From assembly GCF_001598555.1 (NCBI RefSeq), contig NZ_BCZE01000028.1, forward strand, positions 1 through 64,000: a stretch of 64,000 bases of DNA, in the 5' to 3' direction. The notes under the pieces were generated by a model that was not told the DNA's origin, searched no databases, and was given only the letters and a program-made list of their open reading frames with translations. This document shows positions 53,334 through 62,324 of this stretch, piece after piece. Positions within the stretch are counted from its first letter, which is position 1. Each line of letters begins with the position of its first letter. This stretch comes from Novosphingobium rosa NBRC 15208 (GTDB taxonomy: Bacteria; Pseudomonadota; Alphaproteobacteria; Sphingomonadales; Sphingomonadaceae). A program made the position numbers and the translations under genes.

Positions 53334-54664
53334 CCAGCATGATCGATCGCCCCCGCGCCAGCTTCGCCGCCCCCATCAAGGATTTCTGGCGGCTGCGCTG
53401 GGCCGCCTTCTGCCTCAGCGCCTTCCTGCTCTTCGAGATGATCGACATGAACGGGCTGATGGGCGGCGTGGGCGATCCGCATGCGGGCGATGGCAACAGC
53501 GTCAACCAGATCGTCGTCATCGGCCTGACAGGCATGATGGCGCTGTGCTGCTGGCGCCCCAGCCGGATGGACGCCAATCTGGCGATCCCTTGGCCGCTGC
53601 TGGGCATGTTCGCCTATTGCCTCTTCACGCTGTTATGGTCCGACGTGCCGCTGATCGGCTTTCGGCGACTGGTGCTGGCGGTGATGTCGATGTGGCTGCT
53701 GTTCCGCTGCGTGAACGAGCTGGGCTATGGCCGCACGCTGCTGTTCATCCGCTGGGTGTTCATCGCCCTGCTGGCCGCCAACTATCTGGCGGTGATGTTC
53801 AGCCCGCATGGCATCCATGGCTATGTCTTCGGCGATGCCTCCACCGAGGCGGGCAGCTGGCGCGGCGCGATGATCCACAAGAACATCGCCGGGCCCGCCT
53901 GCGCGCTGACGGTGATGTTCTTCATCTTCGACCGCCGCACCATGCCCGTGATGCTGCGCAATGCGGTGCTGGGGGCGGTGGTGGTGTTCCTGTGGTTCAC
54001 CCAGTCCAAATCCTCGATGAGCAGCCTCGCCATCGCTTTGCTCGCCGGTTACTGCGTGCGCTTCCTGCGCATCAGCAAGGGGTCGCAGACGATGATCTAT
54101 GTCGGTCTGGCGATCGCGCTGCTGCTGGCCATCGGCGGCGTGTTCTACAGCGACGCGCTGGAGCAGCTGGACGATCCCAACGCCTTCACCGGCCGCATGC
54201 AGATCTGGCTGGCACTGATCCTTTACACCAAACAGCACCTGTGGACGGGGGCCGGGTTCGCCTCCTTCTGGCAGGTGGGCACGGCCAGCCCGATCCTGCA
54301 CCTGACCAGAGGCTGGGTCGCCGAGGAGGCGCCCGCCGGTCACAATGGCTATCTCGACCTGCTGGTGACCATCGGCCTGCCCGGAACCATTCTGGCGGTG
54401 CTGCTGCTGCTGCTGCTGCCCGCCCAGCGGCTGATGCTGGCGGAAAAGATGCCGCCCGAGAGCCGCTCGCTGCTGTTTGCCGTGATCGTCTTCTGCATCT
54501 GCAACAATTTCGCCGAAAGCGAGCTGATCGGCGGCATGCTGATCGACCAGATGTTCCTCTCGATCGTGCTGGCGCTGATCCCGCTGGCGATGGGAGAGCC
54601 GACCGTGGGGCGCAAGGGAACCCGGCTGCTCACCTATGCCGGGCCGCAAAGACACAGGACATAA
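53330..54664 (+). CDS. Wzy-like polysaccharide polymerase / O-antigen ligase family protein
   Basis: The protein is 444 aa with about 11 membrane helices. The large periplasmic loop region has FTGRMQIWLALILYTKQ and GAGFASFW with HNGYLDLLVTIGLPG, the pattern of the O-antigen ligase/polymerase family. It probably joins repeat units at the periplasmic face. It is the last gene of the long assembly operon and is followed by an intrinsic terminator. Confidence 0.85.
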   Translation: MTSMIDRPRASFAAPIKDFWRLRWAAFCLSAFLLFEMIDMNGLMGGVGDPHAGDGNSVNQIVVIGLTGMMALCCWRPSRMDANLAIPWPLLGMFAYCLFTLLWSDVPLIGFRRLVLAVMSMWLLFRCVNELGYGRTLLFIRWVFIALLAANYLAVMFSPHGIHGYVFGDASTEAGSWRGAMIHKNIAGPACALTVMFFIFDRRTMPVMLRNAVLGAVVVFLWFTQSKSSMSSLAIALLAGYCVRFLRISKGSQTMIYVGLAIALLLAIGGVFYSDALEQLDDPNAFTGRMQIWLALILYTKQHLWTGAGFASFWQVGTASPILHLTRGWVAEEAPAGHNGYLDLLVTIGLPGTILAVLLLLLLPAQRLMLAEKMPPESRSLLFAVIVFCICNNFAESELIGGMLIDQMFLSIVLALIPLAMGEPTVGRKGTRLLTYAGPQRHRT

Positions 54665-54667
54665 AAC

Positions 54668-54703
54668 GGGCCGGGCAGCGACGCCACCCGGCCCCGGATT
54701 TTT
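54668..54703 (+). terminator. Intrinsic terminator of the exopolysaccharide assembly operon
   Basis: GGGCCGGG (54668-54675) pairs with CCCGGCCC (54687-54694), followed by CGGATTTTT. It starts 4 nt after the polymerase stop codon. Confidence 0.85.
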
Positions 54704-54757
54704 GTTGCCGCATCGTTGGCGCGAAAAACCGGTTCCCACTTTTTCGCACGATGCTCT
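54704..54757 (-). repeat. REP-like palindrome, copy A
   Basis: GCATCGT and ACGATGC flank an inner stem GCGAAAAA/TTTTTCGC around CCGGTTCCCAC. The reverse complement is nearly identical to copy B at 57769 over 54 nt. Similar palindromes with GAAAA...AACCGGTTTTC are common across alphaproteobacterial genomes (family knowledge). It lies between convergent genes, 7 nt from the phosphoesterase stop. Confidence 0.88.
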
Positions 54758-54763
54758 GGCGCC

Positions 54764-56437
54764 TTACGCCAGATCCAGCGCCGCGGTCAGATCGCCCGGC
54801 TTGGTGCCCTCGGCGGCCTGCATCGCGATATCGCGGTCGGCGAGGCCGGGCAGCATCTCCAGCCCCCAGCGGCGCGTGATGAAACGCAGGATCGATCCCG
54901 TGTCATAGACCGTGTGATCGACATGGCCCTTCCTGGCATGCGGGCTGACGATCACCGCGGGAATGCGCGTGCCCGGGCCCCAGCGGTCGCCCTTGGGGGG
55001 CGCGATATGGTCCCACCAGCCGCCGTTTTCGTCGAAGGTGATGACCACCAGCATCTTGCCCCATTGCGGGCTGCGGCGCAGCGCATCGACCATCACCGCA
55101 ATATGCTGGTCGCCCGCCTCCACATCGGAATAGCCGGCATGCATGTTGAGGTTGCCCTGCGGCTTGTAGAACGTCACCGCAGGCAGCTTGCCCGCCGCAA
55201 TGTCGGCCAGCAGCTTGTTGGTGCGCGGGCTTTCACCCTCGCCCGCATCGCGCAGATGCTCGGCGCGGTCGGCGGTGCCGGGGGCGAAGCGGCTGTAATA
55301 GTTGAAGGGCTGGTGGTGGACCTGAAAGCTGGCCTTGCCCGCGAAATCGGGGGTGCTGCCACCTTTCAGCGCCGTCTCCCAGCCGCCGCTGTACCACGCC
55401 CAGCTCACGCCCTTGTCGCTCAGCACATCGCCGATGGTCTTGTGGGTCTGGGGCACCAGCGTGCTGGGGCTGGTCCAGTCGGCATAGCCGGGTTTCGCCG
55501 GGTCCAGCTTGTAGGCCGGGGCATAGGGCGGGGTCATGGTGTTGACGGCGTAGAAATCGGGCGTCAGCACATTGCTGGTGAACTTGGCCGGGCCCTCCAT
55601 GGCGCTGGCGGGCGAGCCTTCGCGCAGCATGGGGCGCAAGCCCTTGGGATCGCCGGGATCGAGCCGGGTGATGCCCACCTTGGCCGGGCTCTTGTCGGCC
55701 TCGGGATAATAGGGCGGGCGGGCGCAGATCAGATACTGGTGGTTGACGAAAGAGCCGCCGAACACGCCCATGAAGAAATTGTCGCACAGCGTGAATTCGC
55801 GGGCGATGTTCCACAGGCGCAGCTTGGCCGAGGCCTCGCCATAATGGCCCATCACCAGAGCGCCGGAATCGCCCCACGCCACGAAGCCGTCATTCTTGCC
55901 GCCGTTGATCTGCAACTGGTTGTTGTAGAAGGCATGGACCAGATCGCGCGTCACCACGCCATGCGGCAGCGGATCGCCCTGCGGGGTCTTGAGCGCGAAG
56001 GGAGCATTCGCCAGGCCGGTGATGTCGCCCTGCGCGATCAGATACTCCTTGTGCTCCACCACCTGCTTGTCGGGCACCATGCCGTTCCAGATCGGCGGCA
56101 GGGTCTTGAGCGGGGCGCCGTCGCGGTCGCGCTGCTTGTAGGTCTCGGGATCGACCACCGAGAGGGGCACCTGCAGGCCCGGAAAATCGGCGAAGAGATT
56201 GTTGAAGCTGCGGTTCTCGCAGAAGATCACCACGACGTTCTCGATCTTCTCGCGCAGCGCGGCATCCACCGCGCCATCAGACAGGGCCGCGCCGGTCAGC
56301 ACCTTGCGGCGCGTGGTGGCGGCCTGCGCCGGGCTCTCCACCGAGGCGGCGCCGATGGCGGCGGCAATACCGCCCAGCACCAGACGGCGATCTGCGTTGA
56401 AAGAAGTGTCGGTCTCGGGGGAAGTCTTGTCGGTCAT
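54764..56437 (-). CDS. Phosphoesterase-family protein (AcpA acid phosphatase / phospholipase C superfamily)
   Basis: The protein is 557 aa. The N-terminal ADRRLVLGGIAAAIGAA is a twin-arginine-like or Sec signal with a long hydrophobic core, so it is exported. The metal/nucleophile block is VVVIFCENRSFNNLFADFPG near residue 68; later VVITFDENGGWWDHIAPP and PAVIVSPHARKGHVDHTVYD hold further metal ligands. These match AcpA-type acid phosphatases more than haemolytic phospholipases. AAGAG lies 6 nt before the ATG. With the next gene it forms a block bounded by inverted REP copies. Confidence 0.85.
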   Translation of the reverse strand: MTDKTSPETDTSFNADRRLVLGGIAAAIGAASVESPAQAATTRRKVLTGAALSDGAVDAALREKIENVVVIFCENRSFNNLFADFPGLQVPLSVVDPETYKQRDRDGAPLKTLPPIWNGMVPDKQVVEHKEYLIAQGDITGLANAPFALKTPQGDPLPHGVVTRDLVHAFYNNQLQINGGKNDGFVAWGDSGALVMGHYGEASAKLRLWNIAREFTLCDNFFMGVFGGSFVNHQYLICARPPYYPEADKSPAKVGITRLDPGDPKGLRPMLREGSPASAMEGPAKFTSNVLTPDFYAVNTMTPPYAPAYKLDPAKPGYADWTSPSTLVPQTHKTIGDVLSDKGVSWAWYSGGWETALKGGSTPDFAGKASFQVHHQPFNYYSRFAPGTADRAEHLRDAGEGESPRTNKLLADIAAGKLPAVTFYKPQGNLNMHAGYSDVEAGDQHIAVMVDALRRSPQWGKMLVVITFDENGGWWDHIAPPKGDRWGPGTRIPAVIVSPHARKGHVDHTVYDTGSILRFITRRWGLEMLPGLADRDIAMQAAEGTKPGDLTAALDLA

Positions 56438-56506
56438 GGAATCTCTTTAGCCTGAAGTGCGGCGCAGCCTAGCCGCGAAATATGGCAGATTGGCGCAGCA
56501 AAACCA

Positions 56507-57733
56507 TTACGCCTTTCGCCGCATCAGCCGTGCCACCAGCGTGGCGGCGGTGAGGTCTCCGGTGACGGTGGAGGCGGTAATCACCGGATCGGGCAGCGCG
56601 ATCACCGCGATATACAGCGGCATGATCGCCAGTGGCGCGCCCAGCACCTGCAGCCCCGGCGCGTAAAAGGCATAGATCACCGCCGCGCCCGGCAGGCCGC
56701 CCGCCGTCATCGAGCCCAGCACCACCGCCACGCCCGCCAGAAACAGCTGGGTCAGCGTCGGCTCGATCCCCGCCGCATGGGCCGCCACCAGCACGGCGGG
56801 AATGGCATTGGCCACCGTGCCCATGCGGAACACCGAGACCGCCATCGGGATCACCAGCCCCGCCACATCCTCGGGCAGGCGCAGCTTTTCCAGCGCCACC
56901 TCCAGCATCACCGGCGTCGAGGCCATGGACGACGAGGTGCCCGCCGCCATCGCCTGAGCAGGCGCCACGGCGGCGGCAAAGCGGCCCAGCCTTTCCGCGC
57001 CCAGCAGCGTGACCAGCAGATAGCACACCAGCGCCATCACCACGCTGTTGCCCAAACACAGCGCCACGAAAATCGCCAGCATCCGCGCCACCGCCAGACC
57101 CGAGGTCGTCGCCAGACCCAGCGCCAGAATGAAGATGCCCAGCGGCGCGGCCACCAGCACCCAGTCGACGATCACCATCATCGCCTGCGCCACCTGCCCC
57201 AGCGTGGACGGCAGGGTGGAAGGCCTCCCCTGCCCATCCTTCAGCCGCGCGTTGGCCAGCCCGAAAGCCAGCGCGAAGATCACCAGCGGAAAGATCTGCC
57301 CATTGGCCGCCGCCGCCACCGGATTGTCCGGAATGATCGCCAGCAGCTGCTCGGCGAAGGAGGGCAGCTTCTGGGTGCTCGCATCGCTCAGACCCGCCAG
57401 CGCATGCGGCGGCACCGGCCAGAGATGCAGCACCGTCTCGGTGGTGATGGTGCAGATCACCGCCGTCAACCCCAGCAGCGCCACAAAAACCGCCAGCGTC
57501 GTGCCGATCAACCGCCCGCCGCGACCGCCCGCCACCGCATCCGCCGCGCCATGCGCCACCATCGCGAAGACCAGCGGGATCAGCGTCATCTGCAAGGCGC
57601 GCACCCACATCTGGCCCAGGGGCTGGATCGCGCTGACCCCGGCCAGCAGCCCGCCATGGCCGGAGGCGCGGATCGCCAGACCCACGGCAAGGCCCAGCAC
57701 GAGGGACAGCAGAATCGATTGGGTACGCGTCAT
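56507..57733 (-). CDS. Dicarboxylate/amino acid:cation symporter (DAACS family)
   Basis: The protein is 408 aa with eight helices and two re-entrant loops. MTLIPLVFAMVAHG, GTSSSMASTPVML (the serine-rich loop) and the later NAIPAVLV and PDPVITASTVTGD motifs fit GltP/DctA-type carriers, though the last helix motif is less canonical. It takes up C4-dicarboxylates or glutamate. GGAAG lies 7 nt before the ATG. It is 69 nt upstream of the phosphoesterase gene on the same strand. Confidence 0.88.
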   Translation of the reverse strand: MTRTQSILLSLVLGLAVGLAIRASGHGGLLAGVSAIQPLGQMWVRALQMTLIPLVFAMVAHGAADAVAGGRGGRLIGTTLAVFVALLGLTAVICTITTETVLHLWPVPPHALAGLSDASTQKLPSFAEQLLAIIPDNPVAAAANGQIFPLVIFALAFGLANARLKDGQGRPSTLPSTLGQVAQAMMVIVDWVLVAAPLGIFILALGLATTSGLAVARMLAIFVALCLGNSVVMALVCYLLVTLLGAERLGRFAAAVAPAQAMAAGTSSSMASTPVMLEVALEKLRLPEDVAGLVIPMAVSVFRMGTVANAIPAVLVAAHAAGIEPTLTQLFLAGVAVVLGSMTAGGLPGAAVIYAFYAPGLQVLGAPLAIMPLYIAVIALPDPVITASTVTGDLTAATLVARLMRRKA

Positions 57734-57768
57734 GAAGGCTTCCGAAACATCACGAAGCGACGGCGTTT

Positions 57769-57823
57769 AGAGCATCGTGCGAAAAAGTGGGAACCGGTTT
57801 TTCGCGGGAAACGATGCGGCAAC
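57769..57823 (+). repeat. REP-like palindrome, copy B
   Basis: This is an inverted near-identical copy of the palindrome at 54704: AGAGCATCGTGCGAAAAAGT opens it and ACGATGCGGCAAC closes it. It lies 36 nt upstream of the symporter start. Copies A and B thus bracket the phosphoesterase-symporter pair. Confidence 0.9.
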
Positions 57824-57873
57824 AAAAAAACTTGAGTGGATCGGTAGGGAAAGGGGAAGAAAGAAAAGAACAT

Positions 57874-58107
57874 GCGAGGGGGTTACCCCCTCGCGCTCCC
57901 ATAACGTCTTCCGACGCAAGGGCAGTGGCACCGAATTAAAGTGCCCAAGCTCTCCACCTGCGCGGGGCAAAGCACCGCAGGCAGAGCATCCATAAACAAT
58001 ACGCCGTGCCGGGAATTTCAAAGCCTGCGGCGCAGCAAACTGGGCGCAAGGCCGAACCCATGGCGCAAGGTGGACACTAAAGGGAGCACGAGGGCGATGG
58101 CCCTCGC
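57874..58107 (-). repeat. R9: interspersed hairpin-ended element, the only reversed copy
   Basis: Read on the minus strand it shows the left hairpin, GCTCCCTTTAGTGTCCACC, central arms CGCCGCAGGC and GCCTGCGGTG, right arm GGAAGACGTTATGGGAGC and the right hairpin with TAA loop. Its left-type end lies 20 nt after the stop of the minus-strand Wzc gene, so relative to the gene it follows the same rule as R2-R8. With copy B it fills the 393-bp gap after the symporter start. Confidence 0.93.
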
Positions 58108-58126
58108 ATGTCCCTTTTTTCCAACC

Positions 58127-60310
58127 TTAATCCCCGTAGCTGTAACCGTAAGCGTAACCATGCGTCCCGCTGGCCGTACGCGCATCATACTTGCTGACGA
58201 TGGCCCCCAGCACATGCCCGCCCGAGCGCCGCAGACGCTCCAGCGACTGGCGCATCGCCTTGATCTGTGCCGAGCCGGCCTCCATCACGAAGATCGTCGC
58301 CTGCGCGGCCGAGGTCAGCTCCACCGTATCGGCAAGCGACAGCACCGGCGGCGAATCCAGCACCACCAGATCATAGCTGGCGCGCAAGCCTTCCAGCAGC
58401 TCGCGCAGCACCGGGCCGGAGAAAAGGTTGGCCGGATCGGGCGGGATCGGCCCGGTGGGCAGGAAGCTGAGGTTTTCGATGCGGGTGGCCACCACCGCCT
58501 CGTTAATGCCCATGCGGCGCGCCAGCACGGTGGAGAAGCCGTCCCCGGAATTGTCGACATCGAGCAGGCGATGCAGCGTGGGGCGGCGCAAATCGGCGTC
58601 GATCAGCAGCACCTTCTTGCCCAGCAGCGCGAAATCGCGGGCCAGCGCAAAGCTGCTGGTCGACTTGCCTTCGGAAGGCCGGTTGCTGGTCAGCAGGATC
58701 GAGGACGGAGTCCCTGTGCGGGAGGACAGTTCCACCGCCGTGCGGATCGCGTGATAGGCCTCGGCAATGTCCGATTTGGGGCTGAGCAGCGTGGTCAGCG
58801 GCTCACCGGTGGGGTCGATCGGCACCGCGCCCAGCAGCGGCAGGCCCAGCCTTGTCTCAACCTCGCGCGGATCGGTGATCGTCGTGCTCATGCGCGAGCG
58901 CAGCAGCACGGCCATCGCGGCGAGCACCACGGACGCGCCCAGCGCCACCGCCATGTTCAACAGCGCGCGCGGCGAGGTCGGCTTGCGCGGCGCCTCGGCC
59001 ACATCGACCTGGGTGATGTTGTTGACTGTCACGCCCGAGGCCGCGCTGACCTCCTTGTAGCGCTGCAGCAGGCTGTCATAGAGCTGGCGATTGGTGTCGA
59101 CCTCGCGCTTGAGGATGTTGAAGCGCACGGTGCGGTCCTGCTCGGAGAGCGTGGCGCTCTTCAGCCCGTTCACCGCCGCCTGAATCGCATCGTCCTGACG
59201 CACCGCCACCAGATACTGGTTCTTGATCGAGCCACGGATCGATTCGGCCAGCACGCGGGCTTCATTGTCCAGCTCATTCAACTCGGTGGTGGCCTGAATC
59301 ACCGTGGGGTGATCGGGCTTGAGGCGCGCACGCAGCTCCTGCAGCTTCGAGGAGAGCTGGGCGCGACTTTGCAGCAATTGCTGCACCGCATTGTTGCTCA
59401 GCACCTCGGGCAGCTGCATCAGCGGGGTGCTGCTGGCCTGACGCCAGCGCTCCTCGGCCTGCAGGCGGTCCGCCTTGGCGACGGCCTGACGCTGGTTCAG
59501 CTCAACGAGGTTGGCCGTCACCAGCGATTGCGGGCCCTGCGGCTGGCCCACCGGCACGGCGGCGCCGGTGCTGGCATCGATCAGCCCGGCGGTGCGCGAA
59601 TAGGTGATCAGCGTGCGTTCGGACTCTTCCAGACGGCTCTTGGCCACGTTCAGCTGGTTGCTCAGGAAATCGAGCGAATAGCTGGAGGCGGAGAATTTGC
59701 GCTGGATGTTGCCCTTGATGAATTCGCTCACGAAAGTGTTCGAGATCTGCGCGGCCAGCGCCGCGTCGCGGCTCTTGAACATCACGCCGACCACGCGCGA
59801 ATTATGCGGCAGATCGACGATCAGATTACGCTGCAGCGTATCGATCACGCGGTCTTCCAGCTCGCCCGGCTCCAGATTGGTGGGGGCGCGGCCGGAGGTG
59901 CGTTTGAGGAAGGCATCGCTGGTGGCCAGCCCCAGCGTGTCGGACACATGCTTGGCCATGGCCCGGCTGTTGAGGATATCCACCTGCGTTTGCAGGAAAC
60001 GGTCGGCATCCTGCGCGCTGCCTTGCGGGTCGGCATCTTCCGTCCCCAGCACCTTGCGGGTCTGCTGGTCGATCTGCACGCTGGAGCGCGCGGTGTAGGT
60101 GCGCGGCATGAACACCACCGACGCCACGCCCAGCGCCAGCCCCAGCGTCAGAATCAGCGCGATCAGCTTGCGGTTAAGCATCAGCGTCAGGCGCAGGCCC
60201 TCGAAATCGAGCAGGTCATTGTCCTGCTCGGCCGCGCTCATGGCGTGGTGATCGGCATGAGGGTGATCGGCGCAAGGGTCGTCCCCGTGAACGGGCTGCT
60301 GGGCATTCAT
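58127..60310 (-). CDS. Wzc-type polysaccharide co-polymerase and tyrosine autokinase
   Basis: The protein is 727 aa. A Wzz-type domain with flanking membrane helices (about residues 48-68 and 455-475) encloses a long periplasmic coiled coil (about 200-400). The cytoplasmic BY-kinase has Walker A RPSEGKSTSSFALA near 546, Walker A-prime VLLIDADLRRP and Walker B LVVLDSPPVL. The C-terminal tail GYAYGYSYGD is the tyrosine cluster that is autophosphorylated. It sets polymer length and drives export with Wza. It is in the same operon as the Wza-like gene (24 nt gap). Confidence 0.93.
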   Translation of the reverse strand: MNAQQPVHGDDPCADHPHADHHAMSAAEQDNDLLDFEGLRLTLMLNRKLIALILTLGLALGVASVVFMPRTYTARSSVQIDQQTRKVLGTEDADPQGSAQDADRFLQTQVDILNSRAMAKHVSDTLGLATSDAFLKRTSGRAPTNLEPGELEDRVIDTLQRNLIVDLPHNSRVVGVMFKSRDAALAAQISNTFVSEFIKGNIQRKFSASSYSLDFLSNQLNVAKSRLEESERTLITYSRTAGLIDASTGAAVPVGQPQGPQSLVTANLVELNQRQAVAKADRLQAEERWRQASSTPLMQLPEVLSNNAVQQLLQSRAQLSSKLQELRARLKPDHPTVIQATTELNELDNEARVLAESIRGSIKNQYLVAVRQDDAIQAAVNGLKSATLSEQDRTVRFNILKREVDTNRQLYDSLLQRYKEVSAASGVTVNNITQVDVAEAPRKPTSPRALLNMAVALGASVVLAAMAVLLRSRMSTTITDPREVETRLGLPLLGAVPIDPTGEPLTTLLSPKSDIAEAYHAIRTAVELSSRTGTPSSILLTSNRPSEGKSTSSFALARDFALLGKKVLLIDADLRRPTLHRLLDVDNSGDGFSTVLARRMGINEAVVATRIENLSFLPTGPIPPDPANLFSGPVLRELLEGLRASYDLVVLDSPPVLSLADTVELTSAAQATIFVMEAGSAQIKAMRQSLERLRRSGGHVLGAIVSKYDARTASGTHGYAYGYSYGD

Positions 60311-60334
60311 CCGCTGTAAGCTCCGTTCAAGGGA

Positions 60335-61111
60335 TCAGAATTGCGCGAAAACATTAAGAAGCGGCGCTGCCCGCAGCAGATCATGCCACATCTGCTTGCC
60401 GGTGGAATGGCCCACGATGATCACATCGCGCGGCAGCAGCTGCGGATCCTTGTCCTCACCCCGGCGCACGCGCCTGATGTCGAAGACCGCGCCGGTGCGC
60501 TTGCCGTTCTGGATGCGGACGATGGCCACCTGACGATAGGCGGCGTTCTCGGTCTCGCCCTTGGCCAGGGCGATGGCGTCCAGCAGGGTGGTGGCGCCAT
60601 GGATCGGATAGATGCCCGGCTCGGTCACCTGCCCTTCGACCGTGACGCGCTGCGAGACCGAGCTGGCCACCGTCACCGTCACCTGCGGATTGACGTAATA
60701 GCGCTCGCCCAGCTGATGCGCGACATACTCGGCCAGCTCCACCGAGGTCTTGCCCGCGGCATGGACCCGCCCGATCAGCGGCATGGCGATATCGCCCGCC
60801 GCATCGACCGGAATGCCCTTGGCCGAGATATCGGCCTCCTGAAACACCGTGACATCCACCGAATCGAGCGGCCCGATGCGATATTCCGGCACGCTGCCAT
60901 CATCGTCGGGCGCGGGAATGACCTTATACGCCTCCGGCCCCTGCGCCAGCGGCGAATGACCGAAAGAGCCCGAACAGCCCGCCAGCACAGCCGTGGCCAT
61001 CAAAGCCGCCACGATCCTGCCTGAGGCACGCCCACGCCGGCGTTCTCTGCGGCGTTCCCCCGCATGCGAGGCTTCCTTAAACTGCTCCAAGATCAAAGCC
61101 CCACCGATCAA
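60335..61111 (-). CDS. Wza-type outer-membrane polysaccharide export lipoprotein
   Basis: The protein is about 258 aa. A very basic N-terminus leads to the lipobox LAGC with Cys 46. The polysaccharide-export (SLBB) region has YRIGPLDSVDVTVFQEADIS, DAAGDIAMPLIGRVHAAGKT, YVNPQVTVTVA and VEGQVTEPGIYP. It forms the outer-membrane channel. The start appears to be TTG at 61111 with AGGTGACC just before it; no ATG exists before the signal sequence except one inside it (61000). It is first in the wza-wzc operon. Confidence 0.88.
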   Translation of the reverse strand: MIGGALILEQFKEASHAGERRRERRRGRASGRIVAALMATAVLAGCSGSFGHSPLAQGPEAYKVIPAPDDDGSVPEYRIGPLDSVDVTVFQEADISAKGIPVDAAGDIAMPLIGRVHAAGKTSVELAEYVAHQLGERYYVNPQVTVTVASSVSQRVTVEGQVTEPGIYPIHGATTLLDAIALAKGETENAAYRQVAIVRIQNGKRTGAVFDIRRVRRGEDKDPQLLPRDVIIVGHSTGKQMWHDLLRAAPLLNVFAQF

Positions 61112-61121
61112 AGGTCACCTA

Positions 61122-61136
61122 ATGCTGCAGTTGCAC
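61122..61136 (-). promoter_or_regulatory. CTGCAG motif, site 1 (wza leader)
   Basis: ATGCTGCAGTTGCAC lies directly upstream of the Wza-like gene, next to an AT-rich stretch with CACTA...TAGTG arms (61134-61153). It resembles four more sites in the next 2.3 kb. Confidence 0.35.
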
Positions 61137-61287
61137 TATAATTTTACGTAGTGTCAATTCACAAAGCGGTGAGCATGATGCCCCTCAAAGGGACACCATG
61201 CTGCACTCATGCCGCATCTGCGAGATGAACTGAACAAGATCTGATCTTATTACAGTTCTCTATCGGTGAAACGACCTGGATGGCCGC

Positions 61288-62031
61288 TCACCCGACCTGC
61301 AGCACCTCGCGCCGCTCGCCCTCCAGATAGAGCGCGGTCAGCACGCCGGTGGTGTAGGCGCCGGTGTCGATGCCGATTCGGTTGGCCTGCATGTCCACCT
61401 CGGGGTGAATGCTGTGGCCATGCACCACCACCGCGCCATGGGCGGACTGATCGGTCAGGAAGTCCTCGCGGATCCACAGCAAATCCTCGCGCTTCTGCTT
61501 GCGCAGCGCCACGCCCGGGCGCACCCCGGCATGGCAGAAGAAATAATCGCCCGAATGCGCCGTGAGCGGCAGGCGCTTCAGCCAGGAGACCAGCGAAGAC
61601 GGCAGCGCCCGGCGGATCGCGGCGATGCAATCCTCCAGACTGTCCTCCGCCCCCGGCACCTGCACCCCCATGCTGCGCAGCGTTTGCGCGCCGCCGAAGG
61701 TCAGCCACTGGCGCAACTGGCGCTGATCGCCCTCCAGCACGCGCAGCAGCACCTCCTCATGGTTGCCCAGCAGCACGATCATGCCCGGGATCCGCTTTTG
61801 CGCCTGAGCCAGATAATCCAGCACCTTCAGGCTGTCCGGCCCGCGATCGATCAGATCGCCAAGGAAGATGATGTGCAGGCCCGGCACCGACGGCAGCTGC
61901 GCGTGATGCTCGCCGATCTTCTCCATCAGCGCCTGCAGCAGATCGAACCGCCCATGCACATCGCCCACCGCATAGATGCGATCCCCCGCATCGGTCGAGG
62001 GCAGGGCAGGTTTGCGGCGAGGCAGAATCAT
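61288..62031 (-). CDS. Metallophosphoesterase (PP2A-like serine/threonine phosphatase family)
   Basis: The protein is 247 aa. YAVGDVHGRFDLLQAL near residue 20, FLGDLIDRGPDSL and LLGNHEEVLLRVLEG give the full metal-binding set of bacterial PP2A-like / ApaH-like phosphatases. HGHSIHPEV and GIDTGAYTTGVLTAL close the fold. It could reverse phosphorylation of envelope proteins such as the neighbouring kinase, but Wzc is a tyrosine kinase and the specificity is unknown. The ATG at 62031 has AAGGA about 10 nt upstream. Confidence 0.88.
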   Translation of the reverse strand: MILPRRKPALPSTDAGDRIYAVGDVHGRFDLLQALMEKIGEHHAQLPSVPGLHIIFLGDLIDRGPDSLKVLDYLAQAQKRIPGMIVLLGNHEEVLLRVLEGDQRQLRQWLTFGGAQTLRSMGVQVPGAEDSLEDCIAAIRRALPSSLVSWLKRLPLTAHSGDYFFCHAGVRPGVALRKQKREDLLWIREDFLTDQSAHGAVVVHGHSIHPEVDMQANRIGIDTGAYTTGVLTALYLEGERREVLQVG

Positions 62032-62070
62032 AGGGTGGCGGTCCTTATTAAAACTGTAACCATTATCGCC

Positions 62071-62085
62071 TTGCTGCAGTGCATG
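62071..62085 (-). promoter_or_regulatory. CTGCAG motif, site 2 (phosphatase leader)
   Basis: TTGCTGCAGTGCATG lies 40 nt upstream of the metallophosphatase start in the divergent gap to the PssD-like gene. Confidence 0.35.
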
Positions 62086-62106
62086 ATCAACTGCCCAAAA
62101 ATGGCA

Positions 62107-62119
62107 CGCCGCAGTGCAC
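62107..62119 (-). promoter_or_regulatory. CTGCAG motif, site 3 (variant)
   Basis: CGCCGCAGTGCAC repeats the GCAGTGCA half of site 2, 36 bp further upstream of the phosphatase gene. The regular spacing (about 3.5 helical turns) would put both on the same DNA face. Confidence 0.3.
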
Positions 62120-62193
62120 AAACAAATGACCGGATGGCCACAAATCCATTTGCAAGACGCCGCCGCCTTCGACTAGGTTGGCCCTAGGGGCAT

Positions 62194-62206
62194 ATGCTGC
62201 AGGATA
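62194..62206 (+). promoter_or_regulatory. CTGCAG motif, site 4 (PssD side)
   Basis: ATGCTGCAGGATA lies in the plus-strand leader of the PssD-like gene. It shares only the ATGCTGCAG half with the others. Confidence 0.28.
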
Positions 62207-62324
62207 TATACGGGTCTTTCAGCAACAGCATGTGCGATAATCTTCTCGGGCTTTGCAACAGGTTGAGGTGGATGGAACCCGGGAACAGACTCGTGCGGAC
62301 TGGAGTGTGCAAACGGTGACCACC

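Noticed and set aside
61140..61165. Sigma-70 promoter TTGACA...TATAGT ahead of the Wza-like gene
   Set aside because: The two boxes are only about 11 bp apart on the minus strand, too close for a normal promoter.
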